Positions 1-10,664 are shown, counted from the first letter of the stretch. The stretch is DNA of 64,000 bases from Clostridia bacterium UC5.1-1C12 (GCA_001305055.1 BBZX01000006.1:142651-206650), one strand, 5' to 3'. Notes: generated by a model from the sequence alone, not told the origin. Program-made: numbers and translations.

Positions 1-1526
1 TGAATGAAGAAAAGGACTATGAGGTGCTTGATGAACTGCCTTACTGGTTCAATAATCAGGGCTTTATCAACAAGCATCGCAAACAGGCTTTTCTGATCAA
101 TCTGCATACGGGTGAACACAGCCTGCTCTCCCCGGCTTTGATGAATGTTTCTGAAATAGCGCTCAGCGAGGATAAGAAGACATTGATCTTATGCGGCAGT
201 GAATATCAGGATATCCGTCAGCCTTATTCAGTCATTTTAAAAGTTGATCTTGATACTCAGGAAACAGAAACATTATTGGCAGATAATCAATACAATGTCA
301 GTCATATCGCATTAAGTAAAGATTGTTTGATCTTTACCGGCTCGGATTTAAAAACATGGGGTACAAATGAAAATGATAAATTCTTCTTCTGTGATTTACA
401 CACCAAAGAGCTGACATGTTTCTTTGATCCTGACTGGGGAATCGGTTCAAGCGTTGGTTCTGACGCGAAGCTCTACGGCGGCACCAATTTTAAATATGTC
501 AACAATAAGCTTTACTTTATCGCTACGGTGGATAATGCGTCTAATCTGTATGAATTGACATTCGATGGTGAATGCAAGGCGCTGACTCAGCAGGAAGGCA
601 GTGTTGACTGCTTTGATATAGTTGATCAAACATTGGTATTTATCGGTATGCGTGATATGCTGCTTCAGGAAGTCTACCAGCTCAAGCAGAATCAAGAAAT
701 AAGACTGACCGATATCAATACTGCTGCCTTAACGGATACCTATGTTGCCAAGCCTGAGAAGCTTTCCTTTATCAATGAGGATCAGGAACGCATAGACGGC
801 TGGGTGCTGAAGCCTTATAATTATGATCCCAATAAGAAATATCCGGCAATTCTGGATATTCATGGCGGGCCTAAGGTAGTCTATGGTGAAACCTTCTTTC
901 ATGAGATGCAGGCATGGGCATCACAGGGTTATTTTGTATTCTTTGCCAATCCGCATGGCAGTGACGGCCGCGGGAATCGCTTCATGCATATGGTAAATCG
1001 TTATGGCACCATTGATTATAATGATTTGATGACATTTACTGATGAGGTATTAAAGCAATATCCGGCGATTGATCATCAGCATATCGCGGTGACCGGCGGC
1101 AGCTACGGCGGTTTCATGACCAACTGGATCATCGGCCATACAAATCGTTTCTGCTGCGCGGGCAGTCAGCGCTCAATAGCTAACTGGATCAGTAAATCAT
1201 TAACTACTGATATTGGTTATTATCATAACATGACTCAAATGGCTGCGACACCTTGGCAGAACGTTTCAAAGATGTGGGACTTTTCACCTTTAAAATATGC
1301 GGATCGATGTATCACACCTACCTTGTTCATTCAATCCGATGAGGATTACCGATGCTGGATGTGCGATGCCATGCAGATGTTTCATGCTTTAAAGCTACAT
1401 CACGTAGAAACGAGAATGTGCTTATTTAAGGGTGAAAATCATGAGCTATCGAGAAGCGGAAAACCAAAGCATCGGCTTAGACGATTAAATGAGCTGACGC
1501 ATTGGTTTGACCGATATTGCAAATAG
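1..1526 (+). CDS. S9 family prolyl oligopeptidase / acylaminoacyl peptidase, 5' partial
   Basis: Serine peptidase that trims short peptides, probably in the cytoplasm. The reading frame is open to the window edge from base 3, so the N-terminal part (about 150 residues by comparison with the usual 650-680) lies outside. The visible protein has beta-propeller-like repeats followed by an alpha/beta hydrolase domain. The nucleophile motif GGSYGGF is near base 1100, the Asp is in SDEDYRC near 1338 and the His is in GENHEL near 1438, so the catalytic triad is complete. No frameshift is visible. It ends in a rho-independent hairpin shared with the convergent LysR gene. Confidence 0.9.
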   Translation, partial: NEEKDYEVLDELPYWFNNQGFINKHRKQAFLINLHTGEHSLLSPALMNVSEIALSEDKKTLILCGSEYQDIRQPYSVILKVDLDTQETETLLADNQYNVSHIALSKDCLIFTGSDLKTWGTNENDKFFFCDLHTKELTCFFDPDWGIGSSVGSDAKLYGGTNFKYVNNKLYFIATVDNASNLYELTFDGECKALTQQEGSVDCFDIVDQTLVFIGMRDMLLQEVYQLKQNQEIRLTDINTAALTDTYVAKPEKLSFINEDQERIDGWVLKPYNYDPNKKYPAILDIHGGPKVVYGETFFHEMQAWASQGYFVFFANPHGSDGRGNRFMHMVNRYGTIDYNDLMTFTDEVLKQYPAIDHQHIAVTGGSYGGFMTNWIIGHTNRFCCAGSQRSIANWISKSLTTDIGYYHNMTQMAATPWQNVSKMWDFSPLKYADRCITPTLFIQSDEDYRCWMCDAMQMFHALKLHHVETRMCLFKGENHELSRSGKPKHRLRRLNELTHWFDRYCK

Positions 1527-1531
1527 AAAGC

Positions 1532-1570
1532 AAGCTGTGTTCCAAAATTCTGAAACACAGCTTTTATTTT
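1532..1570 (+). terminator. Rho-independent terminator between convergent genes
   Basis: Stem AAGCTGTGTT (1532-1541) pairs with AACACAGCTT (1554-1563) and is followed by a T-rich stretch. It lies just after the peptidase stop and overlaps the reconstructed 3' end of the LysR gene on the other strand. Confidence 0.85.
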
Positions 1571-2456
1571 GCCTGTTCGACAAGCAGATCACGCATGGCT
1601 CTGGCTGCGATGCTTAAACCATGATGATTATCCTGGATCAGACAAATCGTGCGGTCTAATGTTTTTCAACTAATTGTATTTCAATGATTTCACCTTTACT
1701 TAACGCTTCCTGAGCAAACTCAGCCGGAATAAAACCTAAACCCAGACTGTTTTTAACCATCGGCAGAATTAAATCAGAGGTCGCAATTTCAATATCAGGT
1801 TCCCATTCCAAACCATGATCCAGATAGAATTTATTATAAAGCTCATAGGTACGGGTATTCTGCGCCAAGCTGATCAGCGGATATTGCGTCAGTTCTTTTA
1901 AATGCAGCTTTTTATTAGCTAATGATGAGAATGACGATGAGGCAATCAATATTTCATGAATTGTTTTAAGTTTAATCTCTTGAAGTGAACCGCTGACTTT
2001 AGCAGGTGATGTCACTACCGCAAAATCAATTTGACCGCTTTTTAACGCACTGATGGCCTGCGGGGTGGTATAATTAAAAATTTTCAAACGCACAGCCGGA
2101 TAAGTCTCATGAAATTGACGCAGGATCGGCAGCAATAAGCCATGCAGCGCTGTTTCACTGGCACCAATATAGAGAATGCCGCTTTGCAGACCAGCGTTTT
2201 GTGACAGCTCTGCCTCTCCTCTCTGCAACTGTTCAAAGGCGATGGCAGCATGTTTATAAAGCTGCTCCCCTTCAGCGGTTAACGTGATGCCGCGGTTATT
2301 TCTAATAATCAGCCGGCAGCCTAATTCATTTTCAAGATTATTGATGACCCGTGTTACATTGGGCTGACTGCTCATTAATGCAGCCGCTGCCTGTGTCATA
2401 CTGCGGTATTTTGCGACATAGTAAAAGATACGGTAATATTCAAAATTAACTGCCAT
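1564..2456 (-). CDS. LysR family transcriptional regulator (frameshift near its 3' end)
   Basis: Winged-helix HTH at residues 1-60, then the periplasmic-binding-like co-inducer domain. As read, the frame stops at 1656 after 266 residues. About 30 more residues of plausible C-terminus (ending DLLVEQAK) continue in the next frame to a TAA at 1564. Adding one base to the five-T run at 1662-1666 joins them, giving the usual length of about 297 residues. It is divergent from the MATE gene, its likely target. LysR proteins typically autoregulate and control the divergent gene; that role is inferred here. The co-inducer is unknown. Confidence 0.88.
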
Positions 2457-2469
2457 CAGCGACCTCCCG

Positions 2470-2538
2470 GATATAACTATTTATTATATCAGCTATATCA
2501 ACTATATATTATTCATCTGATACTATATAGAGTATAAT
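2470..2538 (+). promoter_or_regulatory. LysR/MATE divergent promoter with LysR-box-like palindrome
   Basis: The 127-bp spacer holds the inverted repeat GATATAA (2470-2476) / TTATATC (2484-2490), which fits the loose T-N11-A style of LysR sites. A TATAAT at 2533-2538 faces the MATE gene, with only a weak -35 upstream, as expected for an activated promoter. Confidence 0.45.
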
Positions 2539-2583
2539 ACGAAGCTGGTTAGGGTTCAATCTTTTATACAAAACAGTAAAGGG

Positions 2584-3946
2584 ATGATGTGTATGAATAA
2601 CGATTTAACCGTAGGAAAGCCGTCAAGCGTCTTGTGGAAATTCTGCTTGCCGCTGTTTGGCAGTATCCTCTTTCAGCAGCTATATAATATCGCTGACAGT
2701 TTTGTGGCAGGTAAATTCATCGGTGAACAGGCATTAGCTGCCGTTGGGAACAGCTATGAAGTAACCTTGATCTTCATTGCCTTCGCATTTGGCTGCAACA
2801 TTGGCTGTTCAGTTGTTGTATCACAACTATTCGGTGCTAAAAATTATCATGATATGAAAACCGCAGTCACTACAACATTAATTGCCAGTGCTGTTTTATG
2901 CGGCTTATTAATGCTGGGCGGTCTGACACTTTGCACCTTGCTGTTAGAGCTGATTCATACGCCCTCAGAAATTATTGCAGCCTCAAAACTATATCTCGAT
3001 ATCTATATCTTAGGGCTTCCTTTTATGTTTTTCTATAATGTTTCAACCGGCATCTTTTCGGCATTGGGTGATTCACGGACACCCTTTATTTTTCTGGCGA
3101 TTTCCTCATTATCCAACATTGGCGTCGATATCCTTTTCGTCAAAGCATTCCGGATGGGTGTGGCCGGTGTCGCATGGGCAACCTTTCTCTGTCAGGGAAT
3201 CAGCTGTATCCTCGCACTTACCGTCGTATTGAAACGGTTAGCTGCAATTAAAACAGAAGGCCGGGTTCAGCTTTATTCCTGGGTGATGTTTGGCAGAATC
3301 GCGCGGATTGCCATCCCAAGCATTCTCCAACAAAGCTTTATCTCCGTAGGCAACATACTCATTCAAAGTGTCATCAACAGCTTTGGCGCCAGTGTGATCG
3401 CCGGGTATTCAGCCGCGGTTAAACTGAACAACATGGTCATTACCTCGTTTACTACCTTGGGCAATGGAATCTCTAATTACACAGCGCAAAACCTCGGCGC
3501 TGATAAGCCGCAGCGAATCAAAGAAGGCTTTCATGCAGGCATCAAAATGGTCTGGCTGATTTGTGTGCCGCTCGTGCTGCTGTATCTGTTTGCCGGCCGC
3601 TGGCTGATCTATATCTTTATGGATCATTCGACAGGGCTGGCGATAGATACCGGTGTTCAGTTTCTAAGTATCCTGTCTCCCTTCTACTTTATCGTTTCCG
3701 CTAAACTGGTTGCCGACGGCATTCTGCGCGGCGCCGGTATGATGTCACAATTCATGGCAGCCACATTTACCGATTTACTGCTGCGTGTAATTTAGCCGCT
3801 GTGCTCTCACGCTTCTTTGCGGCAGCCGGCATCTGGTGTGCATGGCCGATTGGCTGGACGATCGCCACAGCCTTATCACTTTCTTCTATCGCAAAGGCAC
3901 TTGGATCATTATCGATCAAAAAACTCAGCTTGCCGCCGCAAATTAA
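2584..3946 (+). CDS. MATE family multidrug/metabolite efflux transporter (two frameshifts)
   Basis: Na+/H+-coupled antiporter of the inner membrane with twelve predicted helices and a MATE N-terminal signature (LPLFGSILFQQLYNIADSF). As read it stops at 3795 after 403 residues. The missing C-terminal helix continues as LAAVLSRFFAAAG in another frame and then as FFYRKGTW to a TAA at 3944-3946. Two single-base indels (near 3790 and near 3881, a T run) restore about 453 residues, the family's usual length. It is divergent from a LysR gene that probably controls it. The substrate cannot be read from the sequence. Confidence 0.88.
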
Positions 3947-3975
3947 AACAAGAAAGCATATGCTCTCTTGCTTGA

Positions 3976-4593
3976 TTATAACAGTCTGGAAAATGCCAGC
4001 AGAATCAAAAAGGCTCCGCTCAGCCATGACAGATCCCAACGGAGACGTCCCTTCATCACCTTGCCAATCAACAATCCCAGCTGTACAAATAATACACAGA
4101 CAATAAAATTAACTAAATACAGGCTGATCGAGGGTGTGATCGATAAACCATAGGCAAAACCGCTGGCTAAGGAATCCATAGATAATGCCGTTGCAAGCAT
4201 GACCGCCTCTTTTACTGAAAGCGTATTGGAATTATCCACATCCGCTTTCTTTTCATCTTCGGCAATCTCAAGCAGCAATACAATATTCTTGAATTTCACA
4301 CACAACGGCTGTCGCTTTAATCTTCCCAGCCAGCTTTTCCAAAGACTCTTAAATAAGGAACAGCATCCCAAAAGCATCAGCAGACACGCGCTTAATGCCA
4401 AAGCCAGCTGTTCATTTAATAAGCTTTGAATTAAAGCCGCGAAGCTTAAAGACAAGAATAAAAAAAGCGTACCAATAAAAGCGATAATCACTGAGGCAGA
4501 ACGGTTCACCTTAATGTTATCCAGCCCATAGGTGATACTTACCAGAAACGCATCAAAGCTCAAGGCCATGATGAGAAATAACCATTCAATCAT
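3976..4593 (-). CDS. YtaF/MntP-like membrane protein
   Basis: A 205-residue protein with six hydrophobic segments arranged as two homologous halves, each starting with a related motif (ALSFDAFLVS near residue 10 and ALSMDSLASGF near 137). This duplicated layout is typical of the MntP manganese exporter and of its sporulation-associated relative YtaF. The soluble loop between the halves is lysine- and acid-rich. It may export divalent metal or act in the forespore membrane; context does not decide between these. It is convergent with the MATE gene. Intact. Confidence 0.7.
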   Translation of the reverse strand: MIEWLFLIMALSFDAFLVSITYGLDNIKVNRSASVIIAFIGTLFLFLSLSFAALIQSLLNEQLALALSACLLMLLGCCSLFKSLWKSWLGRLKRQPLCVKFKNIVLLLEIAEDEKKADVDNSNTLSVKEAVMLATALSMDSLASGFAYGLSITPSISLYLVNFIVCVLFVQLGLLIGKVMKGRLRWDLSWLSGAFLILLAFSRLL

Positions 4594-4640
4594 AATTCAC
4601 CTCAACCTAGTTTATAAATAAGACAGCGTTGTGTGAATAT

Positions 4641-4663
4641 AAAAGCCAGACCGAAGTCTGACT
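4641..4663 (-). terminator. Rho-independent terminator of the AT-hook-like gene
   Basis: Minus-strand stem AGTCAGAC / GTCTGGCT with a TTCG tetraloop, followed by TTTTAT. It separates the upstream 4670-5355 gene from the YtaF-like gene. Confidence 0.8.
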
Positions 4664-4669
4664 TGCTTT

Positions 4670-5355
4670 TTATAATTCCTGTATATTTCCTTGTTTATCA
4701 GCTAATAATACACTGAGCTTCAGCTGTTTTTTCACCACTGGAGAGATCTCGTTCCACTGTCTGCGGGTCATTGGTGAATCATTAAATGCCAGACTATAAT
4801 GAATTGAAGGGTCCTGAATCTTTGTTATTAATTCGGTAACTTTACTAGGCAGTGTCTGCTTTCTTCCCCTTTTAATTCCCTGAACATTGATCACCCAGCG
4901 TTCATTCTCATGCTGAGCTAATATTTCATTTTTAATTTCTGTATAATCCCAACCATGCTCATCCAGCCATGAACGGATCAATTTACTCAAATCCTCCGTA
5001 CTGCGTTTCATTTTCTGCTTTTTAGCCAATGCCTTTTCTTCCGGTGATTTGCTTGGCCGTCCGCGCTTCTTGCTTGGGAATAAACGTTCCCGGCTATCTA
5101 ATTCATCTGTACGATATAGAATCACCAAATGTGAACCGAATCCTGTCTGCCCTTTTGGTCTTCTCAGAATTTCATCCCCCGTCAATGCCAGCTTATACAT
5201 CGCCTGACAGCATGTCGCATCGTCGCGTGATTCGGTGATACCTCCGCATGCAGCCCTTTGGAAGAAATTTCGATCGTTTTTAACCCCGCCTTGGCTGCAT
5301 CTTGTTTTTTCTTTTCTAAAATTTCTAAGTAATCTTTAATACCTGGACCTTTCAT
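4670..5355 (-). CDS. Hypothetical protein with AT-hook-like basic patch (frameshift)
   Basis: I do not recognise the family. The start is taken as the ATG at 5355 (MKGPGIKDYLE), because AAGGAGG lies eight bases upstream. The N-terminal 50 residues are helical and lysine-rich. The frame is broken near 5205 and resumes as MYKLALTGDEILRRPKG. The centre carries KKRGRPSKS, close to the AT-hook core (GRP flanked by basic residues), so minor-groove DNA binding is possible. The remainder is charged, with no membrane segment. Reconstructed length is about 228 residues. It is divergent from the HNH nuclease gene. Confidence 0.6.
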
Positions 5356-5455
5356 TTCGAAATCCTCCTTCAATTGCTACTATTGTAGCGCTTTGGTTTT
5401 GTCGAAATCACGCACATAGTGTCACTGATATGAAAAAGAATATCAAAATTTGATG

Positions 5456-5461
5456 TATAAT
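5456..5461 (+). promoter_or_regulatory. -10 box for the HNH gene
   Basis: A perfect TATAAT sits 21 bases upstream of the HNH start codon, just ahead of its ribosome site. No good -35 element is seen at the usual distance. Confidence 0.4.
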
Positions 5462-5481
5462 AGGTAAAAGAGGTGATTTTC

Positions 5482-6517
5482 ATGAACAAGAATATCATAA
5501 AGCGTATTTTAAATCTGATTGATACGCTGGAAATTAATAAAACTTCAATTCGTTCCCTGATCACACAACTGGAAAAAGAGTTAAAATTACAGTTTTGTGA
5601 AACCAGCCGCGATAGTATTGAAGAAGTAATCAGAATTCTTCAGGCAACCGGCAACCTTAAAACTCTGGAGGACGGCATCGATCTGTCACAGCCGGCAACT
5701 GTCTATGCGAAAAGCTATGAGAAATCTGAATGTGAAGCCGTTGCCCTGTTTGAATGCTGCATTCGTGAAATGAAATACCGTCAAGTCCTTTTTTCCTATC
5801 TGGAACTTACTTTTCATCCGATTGATCTGATGGCTGATCTTGGCTGTGAGGATCTTGTCTATTTGATGCAGAACAGTCTCTTATTTATTGAAGTGGACGA
5901 AGCCCTGTGCCGTTTTAATCCTAACCTGAAACAATATATTAAATGGGTGCTGGAAGATTATGAAAATAAACGGCCGATTATTTCAAGCTGTGTCCGTGCT
6001 TTATACACACGCGACATTTACCGTGCTAAGAAAAAGCTTGAAATGCGTAACACTGATTATAAAATGATTGCTTATGACAGCTGTGATGTGATTTTAGATA
6101 TCCTGCCTGCGATGGAATTCCGTTGATCGTGATGAATCAAAAGAACTGCAGACTTTTTTCAAGGACTGCCTGTTTAATGAGTTTAACCATTGCTGCGCTA
6201 TCTGTGGCATCCATCTGCCGCAGATGCTGATTGCCAGTCATATTAAGCCATTCCGTGACTGTGCCCATGTTTATGAAGCGATGGATAATAACAACGGACT
6301 GCTGCTGTGCCGCAATCATGATTACTTATTTGATCAGGGATATATCAGTTTTGAAGAAAACGGTCAGCTGATCATCTGTTCAGAATTATTAAATGATCCG
6401 CATTTTAAAGCGTATGGCATTAACAAGGCCATTCGGTTAAAGGAACGCTACTGCACTCAGAGCCGAGTTGAATTTTTTAAATATCACAAGAAAAACTACT
6501 TTAAAAAGCAAAAATAA
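5482..6517 (+). CDS. HNH endonuclease domain protein (frameshift)
   Basis: The start is ATG 5482, preceded by AAGAGGTG. The first 215 residues form a helical, unassigned region. A single-base shift near 6120 leads into the C-terminal HNH module: a CAICG zinc-type pair, then ASHIKPF, then NGLLLCRNHDYLFD. This is the HNH_2 arrangement found in restriction-like and phage-defence nucleases. Reconstructed length is about 345 residues. The Cys and His residues expected for the fold are all present. A specific defence role is not shown, since no methylase or helicase is adjacent. The gene is divergent from the AT-hook-like gene. Confidence 0.75.
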
Positions 6518-6544
6518 AAAGACCTCACAGGGTCTTTCTTTGAT
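6518..6544 (+). terminator. Bidirectional rho-independent terminator
   Basis: Stem AAAGACC / GGTCTTT with loop TCACAG, T-rich on the plus-strand side, placed between the convergent HNH and divIC genes. Preceding A residues may let it serve divIC as well. Confidence 0.75.
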
Positions 6545-6862
6545 TTACTTTCCGTCTGATGGTTCAAGTGAAAATACCTGTTCACCATCTTGTGAAACCA
6601 GCAGTTTTCCGCGCGCATAACGCTTCACATAGTCAGGATTCTGCAGCTTCTCTTTTTCTTCTTCAAGATCAGCACGCTCAGCCTCTATTTCACTCGCCAC
6701 AACCTGTGCTTCCGCAAGGTTCTGCTGTAACTCTCTAGTTGTCATGACTTCATTGAAGACATTATAAATAAAGATACATGAAAAGGCAATAAGAACAACG
6801 TTCTTTGCGTGAGACAGTAATTTGCTACGCTTCTTGTTGCCGGATGCTTTCGCATTATCCAT
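6545..6862 (-). CDS. divIC: Septum formation initiator family protein DivIC/FtsB
   Basis: Small bitopic division protein of 105 residues: a basic cytoplasmic N-terminus, one membrane helix (about residues 21-39), then an extracellular coiled coil (about 43-78, heptad-rich with EIEAERADLEEEKEKL) and the short conserved tail around NPDYVKRYARGKLL. FtsB/DivIC proteins link FtsL and FtsQ/DivIB in the divisome. GGGAGG lies just upstream of the ATG. It is the last gene of yabP-yabQ-divIC, the order known from Bacillus, which supports the assignment. Confidence 0.88.
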   Translation of the reverse strand: MDNAKASGNKKRSKLLSHAKNVVLIAFSCIFIYNVFNEVMTTRELQQNLAEAQVVASEIEAERADLEEEKEKLQNPDYVKRYARGKLLVSQDGEQVFSLEPSDGK

Positions 6863-6899
6863 TTCTTGTCCTCCCTTTTTAAGCCTACCCTACTTGTTA

Positions 6900-7249
6900 T
6901 TATAGCATACATTTTCTTTTTGACAAGCCTGACAGAGTGAACAATTGGTTTAAAAGTGATATAAATCTAATATAAAAGGGCAAAAAGAGTAAATAAATCC
7001 ATTTATAGAAGCAGTAGAAGCCTATCGCAAAGAGTGCTATACAGTAAATTTGGGTTTCGCCGCCATTAATTTGATAAAGGCAATAATAAAAAATACACGT
7101 TGCAGACAAGGTTAACAGTGTTGTCCAAAAGCAGCGGGCAAGCCTTGAAAATGAGCGCTGATCAATGAGTAAAGGCTGAAAATCATGGCAAACATAACAC
7201 CGCCGAGAAAATGCGCAATCAATGACTGCAGCTGCTGCGGCAAAAGCAT
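6900..7249 (-). CDS. yabQ: Spore cortex biosynthesis protein YabQ (frameshift)
   Basis: Membrane protein of about 116 residues needed for spore cortex in Bacillus. The ATG overlaps the yabP stop as TAATG. The first hydrophobic segment (AHFLGGVMFAMIF) is in one frame. A shift near 7180 leads to LLIDQRSFSRLARCFWTTLL and three further hydrophobic segments in another. Identification rests on short length, hydrophobic profile and exact position between yabP and divIC rather than on strong motifs. Expected to act with YabP in the forespore envelope under mother-cell control. Confidence 0.72.
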
Positions 7250-7548
7250 TATTTAAAGAGCCTGCTGATCAGTGATTCCTTGCCGTTTCCTTTCTTATTG
7301 GTGATGTATTCAATTGAATCAATAACACCCTTTATGATTACATCGCCATGATCAGTATCCATCTTGGCAAGGGTCAAATCTTTACCATGCACAACCATCC
7401 AGCCTTGCGATGTATCCATCAGAAATTCATTCGCGTCAAAGCTGTCAATTAATTTTACACCCGATAGTTCTAATACTTTTCTGTCTTTAAGCGACAGGTT
7501 ATGGTAAGGATTGGTTTCAAAGTGGAAGCCATTTGCTGTATCATTCAT
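7249..7548 (-). CDS. yabP: Sporulation protein YabP
   Basis: A 99-residue soluble protein of the YabP/YqfC family. It has a beta-rich core with the family hallmarks LSLKDRKVLELSGVKLIDSFDANEFLM and a GDVIIKG strand near the C-terminus. The stop overlaps the yabQ start. GGAGGG precedes the ATG. In Bacillus the gene is sigma-E-dependent; upstream on the minus strand CATAGAAT resembles a sigma-E -10 box, but I cannot place a convincing -35. Presence of yabP/yabQ suggests the organism sporulates or descends from sporulating ancestors. Confidence 0.85.
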   Translation of the reverse strand: MNDTANGFHFETNPYHNLSLKDRKVLELSGVKLIDSFDANEFLMDTSQGWMVVHGKDLTLAKMDTDHGDVIIKGVIDSIEYITNKKGNGKESLISRLFK

Positions 7549-7615
7549 AGATATCCCTCCTGCTATATTCTATGAACAGCTTTTAGAAATTATGAATATG
7601 CTGGCAAACTGTTAT

Positions 7616-7653
7616 AATAAAAAAGATACTCAATGCTATTGACATTGAATATC
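7616..7653 (-). terminator. Rho-independent terminator of the bacteriocin-type operon
   Basis: Minus-strand stem GATATTCAATG / CATTGAGTATC with one mismatch, followed by a run of six T. It lies 30 bases after the stop of the secreted peptide gene and isolates it from yabP. Confidence 0.8.
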
Positions 7654-7682
7654 TGATTCTCATCAGTGAGGGATTTGAATTT

Positions 7683-7996
7683 TTACTTAATGTAGCTTAA
7701 ATTATAATTAGAATCTGCAATCGCGTGTTGATGATTATTATAAGCAGAAGCATCAAAAATCAATTTCTGATAAGATGTTTTGCTATTGGTTACAAATGGT
7801 CCACATTCTAGACCAGCATCTGTAACCCCCACACAAGCAGCTAATTCTGGCCCGCTTTTCACTGCCGCACTGGACTCTACCTTTCTGGTACTTGGGGTGT
7901 CCGTATATTTAATATTTAAGAACGAACCTGTAAAAGACCAATTTGACGCACTCACACGCACAACAGAAGCTGATTACAACAATGCCATGAATACAT
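7683..7996 (-). CDS. Candidate bacteriocin-like secreted peptide (broken signal region)
   Basis: A strong site (AAAAGGAGG) precedes ATG 7996, 14 bases after the ABC ATPase stop. The first 30 residues are scrambled: hydrophobic stretches sit in different frames (one reads IVVISF), implying two indels in a signal peptide. From about residue 15 the frame is open for 90 codons and encodes a Ser/Thr/Asn/Ala-rich mature peptide with two cysteines eleven apart (AACVGV...LECGPF), a possible disulfide, and an aromatic tail ending NLSYIK. It sits behind a lactococcin-972-group transporter pair, so a secreted bacteriocin is the natural guess. The sequence does not show the lactococcin 972 pattern that I know. 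Confidence 0.6.
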
Positions 7997-8009
7997 TTGA
8001 CCTCCTTTT

Positions 8010-8632
8010 TTATAGCATAAATATATGATCACAAATGGATAGTACCTCATCATCATGACTGACAAGGATTACAGTGCTTCCCTCACTTCTGAATTGCTTT
8101 AAAATGTTCAGAACCTTCCACTTGTTTTCATTATCTAAAGATGCCGTAGGTTCATCAGCAAAGATATATTTTGATTTTTTTAGCATGGCCTTAGCCAAGG
8201 CTACTCGCTGCTGTTCACCTCCGGATAATTCATAAACTTTCTTATCTATACATTCTTTGATCCCTAGTTTTTCAAGCACAGTTTCCACTTGTTCTCGCTG
8301 CTGCTTTTTTGAAATTTTCTAAATGGATAAATTACCGAGCAATTATCAAACGCCGTTTCATCATCAATTAAACCAAAATTTTGAAAAATAAATGAATTTT
8401 CGTATTTCAGTTTATTCATTATTTGCTTATTAGTTTTAATAATTTCACCCTCATAGTTCACAAAACCCTCATCAGCTTTTTCAATCAAGCCCATAATATT
8501 CAAAATGGTGGTTTTACCGCTGCCTGAACGACCTTTTATTCCATAAATACTGTTTGTTGGTATGGTTAGTGAGACATGCTTCAAAACTTCTTTTGTACCA
8601 AAACGTTTACTTACATTGTTCAGCTCTATCAT
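8010..8632 (-). CDS. Bacteriocin-export-type ABC transporter ATP-binding protein (frameshift)
   Basis: ATPase of the lactococcin-972-group exporter family (MacB/LolD-like). Start is ATG 8632, overlapping the membrane gene stop as ATGA and preceded by GAGGAGGCG. Walker A is GRSGSGKTT, the Q-loop FIFQNFGLID, the signature LSGGEQQR, Walker B YIFADEP, the switch His in VSHDD. The frame breaks in a six-T run at 8305-8310; adding or removing one base joins KFKKQQ to REQVETVLEKLG. Reconstructed length is about 207 residues, normal for this small class. Expected partner is the 8629-10542 membrane protein. Confidence 0.85.
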
Positions 8633-10542
8633 TTGAATCGCCTCCTCACGTTTATTACTGCAATTAAACCCAAAAGGATAAACAGACACATATAGATCAT
8701 GATTGTGTATAAGACATCTGCCGGCTTAGCTATGATGTTCAATAGACATGCCATGAACATATACAGAATGATTTCTTGCATACAATTCTTTATTGGCAGA
8801 TAGGAATGTCCTTCATAAGCCAATATCTTATAGCGTTTCCTGTTTTTATAATAATCCGCTTCAAATATCTGAACAATCAATAAACAATAAATACCTAAAA
8901 GAATGCACATAAGAATCACATCATTTTTATATCCTTGGACAAGATAACGTGTATTATTGATATAAACATCCTCTAAACTCTTCACCTTTAAAAAGTGTTC
9001 TAGATTATGTTTATCAAATAGACTGTCAAGATATACCTGCGCTTCTTTTAAATTGCCCTCATAATAGAAATTCATCATATTTATTTGGTAATTATCTTTC
9101 CCAACCTGTGTTACAAATAATGGTTTTTCGTTATTATAACGATCACTCAAAAAATAATTACTGCTGTAATTTATTAAGTTTTCATTATCAATATACACTA
9201 CCTCAATATCTATATCTGAAAAAAACATGCTGCTCATAATTTTCACCAAAGAAGCTTCTGATTGAGTACAATTTGGCGGAATGATAATATATTTCTTATT
9301 AAAATCCATATCTATCAATACATTATTGTGCTTTAAATAATTATGATCAACGATATAATAATCATCTTCCCCTAAGTCATTATCTGATGTGGTATATTCA
9401 AAAAGTCCGTTTTGGGTTTCTAATTCATGTTTTAATGAAGCTAATTCTTCACTTCCAAAAGGATATTTATGTCCGGCTACCCACAATGACGGTGTATATA
9501 AATAACGATATAAATCTTGATAATAGGCATCATTCATAATATATTGAGTCAGACTCACAGTACTTTTCATCCCTTGGATTAAAGAACTATTGCCAATAAA
9601 GCATGTTGTTAAGAGGACTAAGAGTAAAGTTCTTAAACTCAAACTGATTTTATTAGACCCTTTTAACGAACTATTGATTGGTACTTCATAAATAAACAAC
9701 ACTGTCAGCAGTGAACAGAGTGCATATAATATAGAGATACCAATCACTAATTGAACAAATTTCAAATCGAAAACACTCCATAAGCTCATAGGCAAGCGAA
9801 TGAGAATTTTCGCAAGCAGATTCCCTAAGATAAACATATAAAGCTTTGAAAAATAAGGTTTGATTGATAAGATATAAGCTAAATCAAAATTATTATAGCC
9901 TTCTAATTTCAATACAGATAATTTTTTATATTTTGAGAGAATGTCTAAATTAAAGATAAAAACAATTAATATTCCGAATGCCACTCGATATAAGAGCTTG
10001 TGAAGTTCATTGTAGGAAACTGTGTTTTCATCGCTTGTATGAAACGATCAATATCTTTACTGCTATTTTCATTTACAAGACTAAAGCTGTAATTGACTTG
10101 TAATTGGATCACCGGCATCTATTTTCTTTATCGCAAAACGTGAATCATCCAGTATCGTATATATTTTTCTGCTATCATCTGCCGCATCCGTAGCATATGG
10201 ATCAAAATCAATTAAATTATCAATTTCTGATTGATTCAAAATAATCTTGGAATAATAATCTGAATCATACGAATGCGCATAAACGATCGATTCATAATCA
10301 TTATCACTAAGAAGTGTATAATAATCTAAGTTATATTGTTTTAATTTATTAGCTAATACCTCGAAGTATTCATTGCGATCCACATTTTTAAAATCACCGT
10401 TTACATTTACAGTATAATAATGATCTTTATTATAATTAAATAGATTGGATATTTGTTCTGTATCTACTTTTTTCGCAGACAGGTAAAAAATCATAAAGAA
10501 CAAAATAATAAACATGAGTGTATACTTTTTACTTTGTTTCAT
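8629..10542 (-). CDS. Bacteriocin-associated integral membrane protein (DUF1430-like, frameshifts)
   Basis: Permease-like partner of the adjacent ATPase. An N-terminal helix (residues 8-23) is followed by an extracellular domain. Then come further helices, a second long extracellular region and four C-terminal helices, as in the DUF1430/TIGR01654 proteins next to lactococcin-972-type genes and in FtsX/MacB-like permeases. Two indels between 9985 and 10090 split it. The joining text reads FSLVNENSSKDIDRFIQAM, then SYNELHKLLYRVAFGILI. Reconstructed length is about 638 residues. It is first in the operon, with the ATPase and the small secreted peptide following. Confidence 0.78.
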
Positions 10543-10664
10543 TAGAAATTCCTCCCTTATCGCTGGTAGAAGATTTCAATTATTATAATATTGTAAGGCA
10601 TTCATTTATTTTTAAATTCTACCTTTTTATTTTTTTGATAATCAACGCAAATGTTTCGACAATT

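Noticed and set aside
7683..7996. Calling the secreted peptide a lactococcin 972 family member
   Set aside because: Only the transporter genes match that group; the peptide does not show the family motif that I know.
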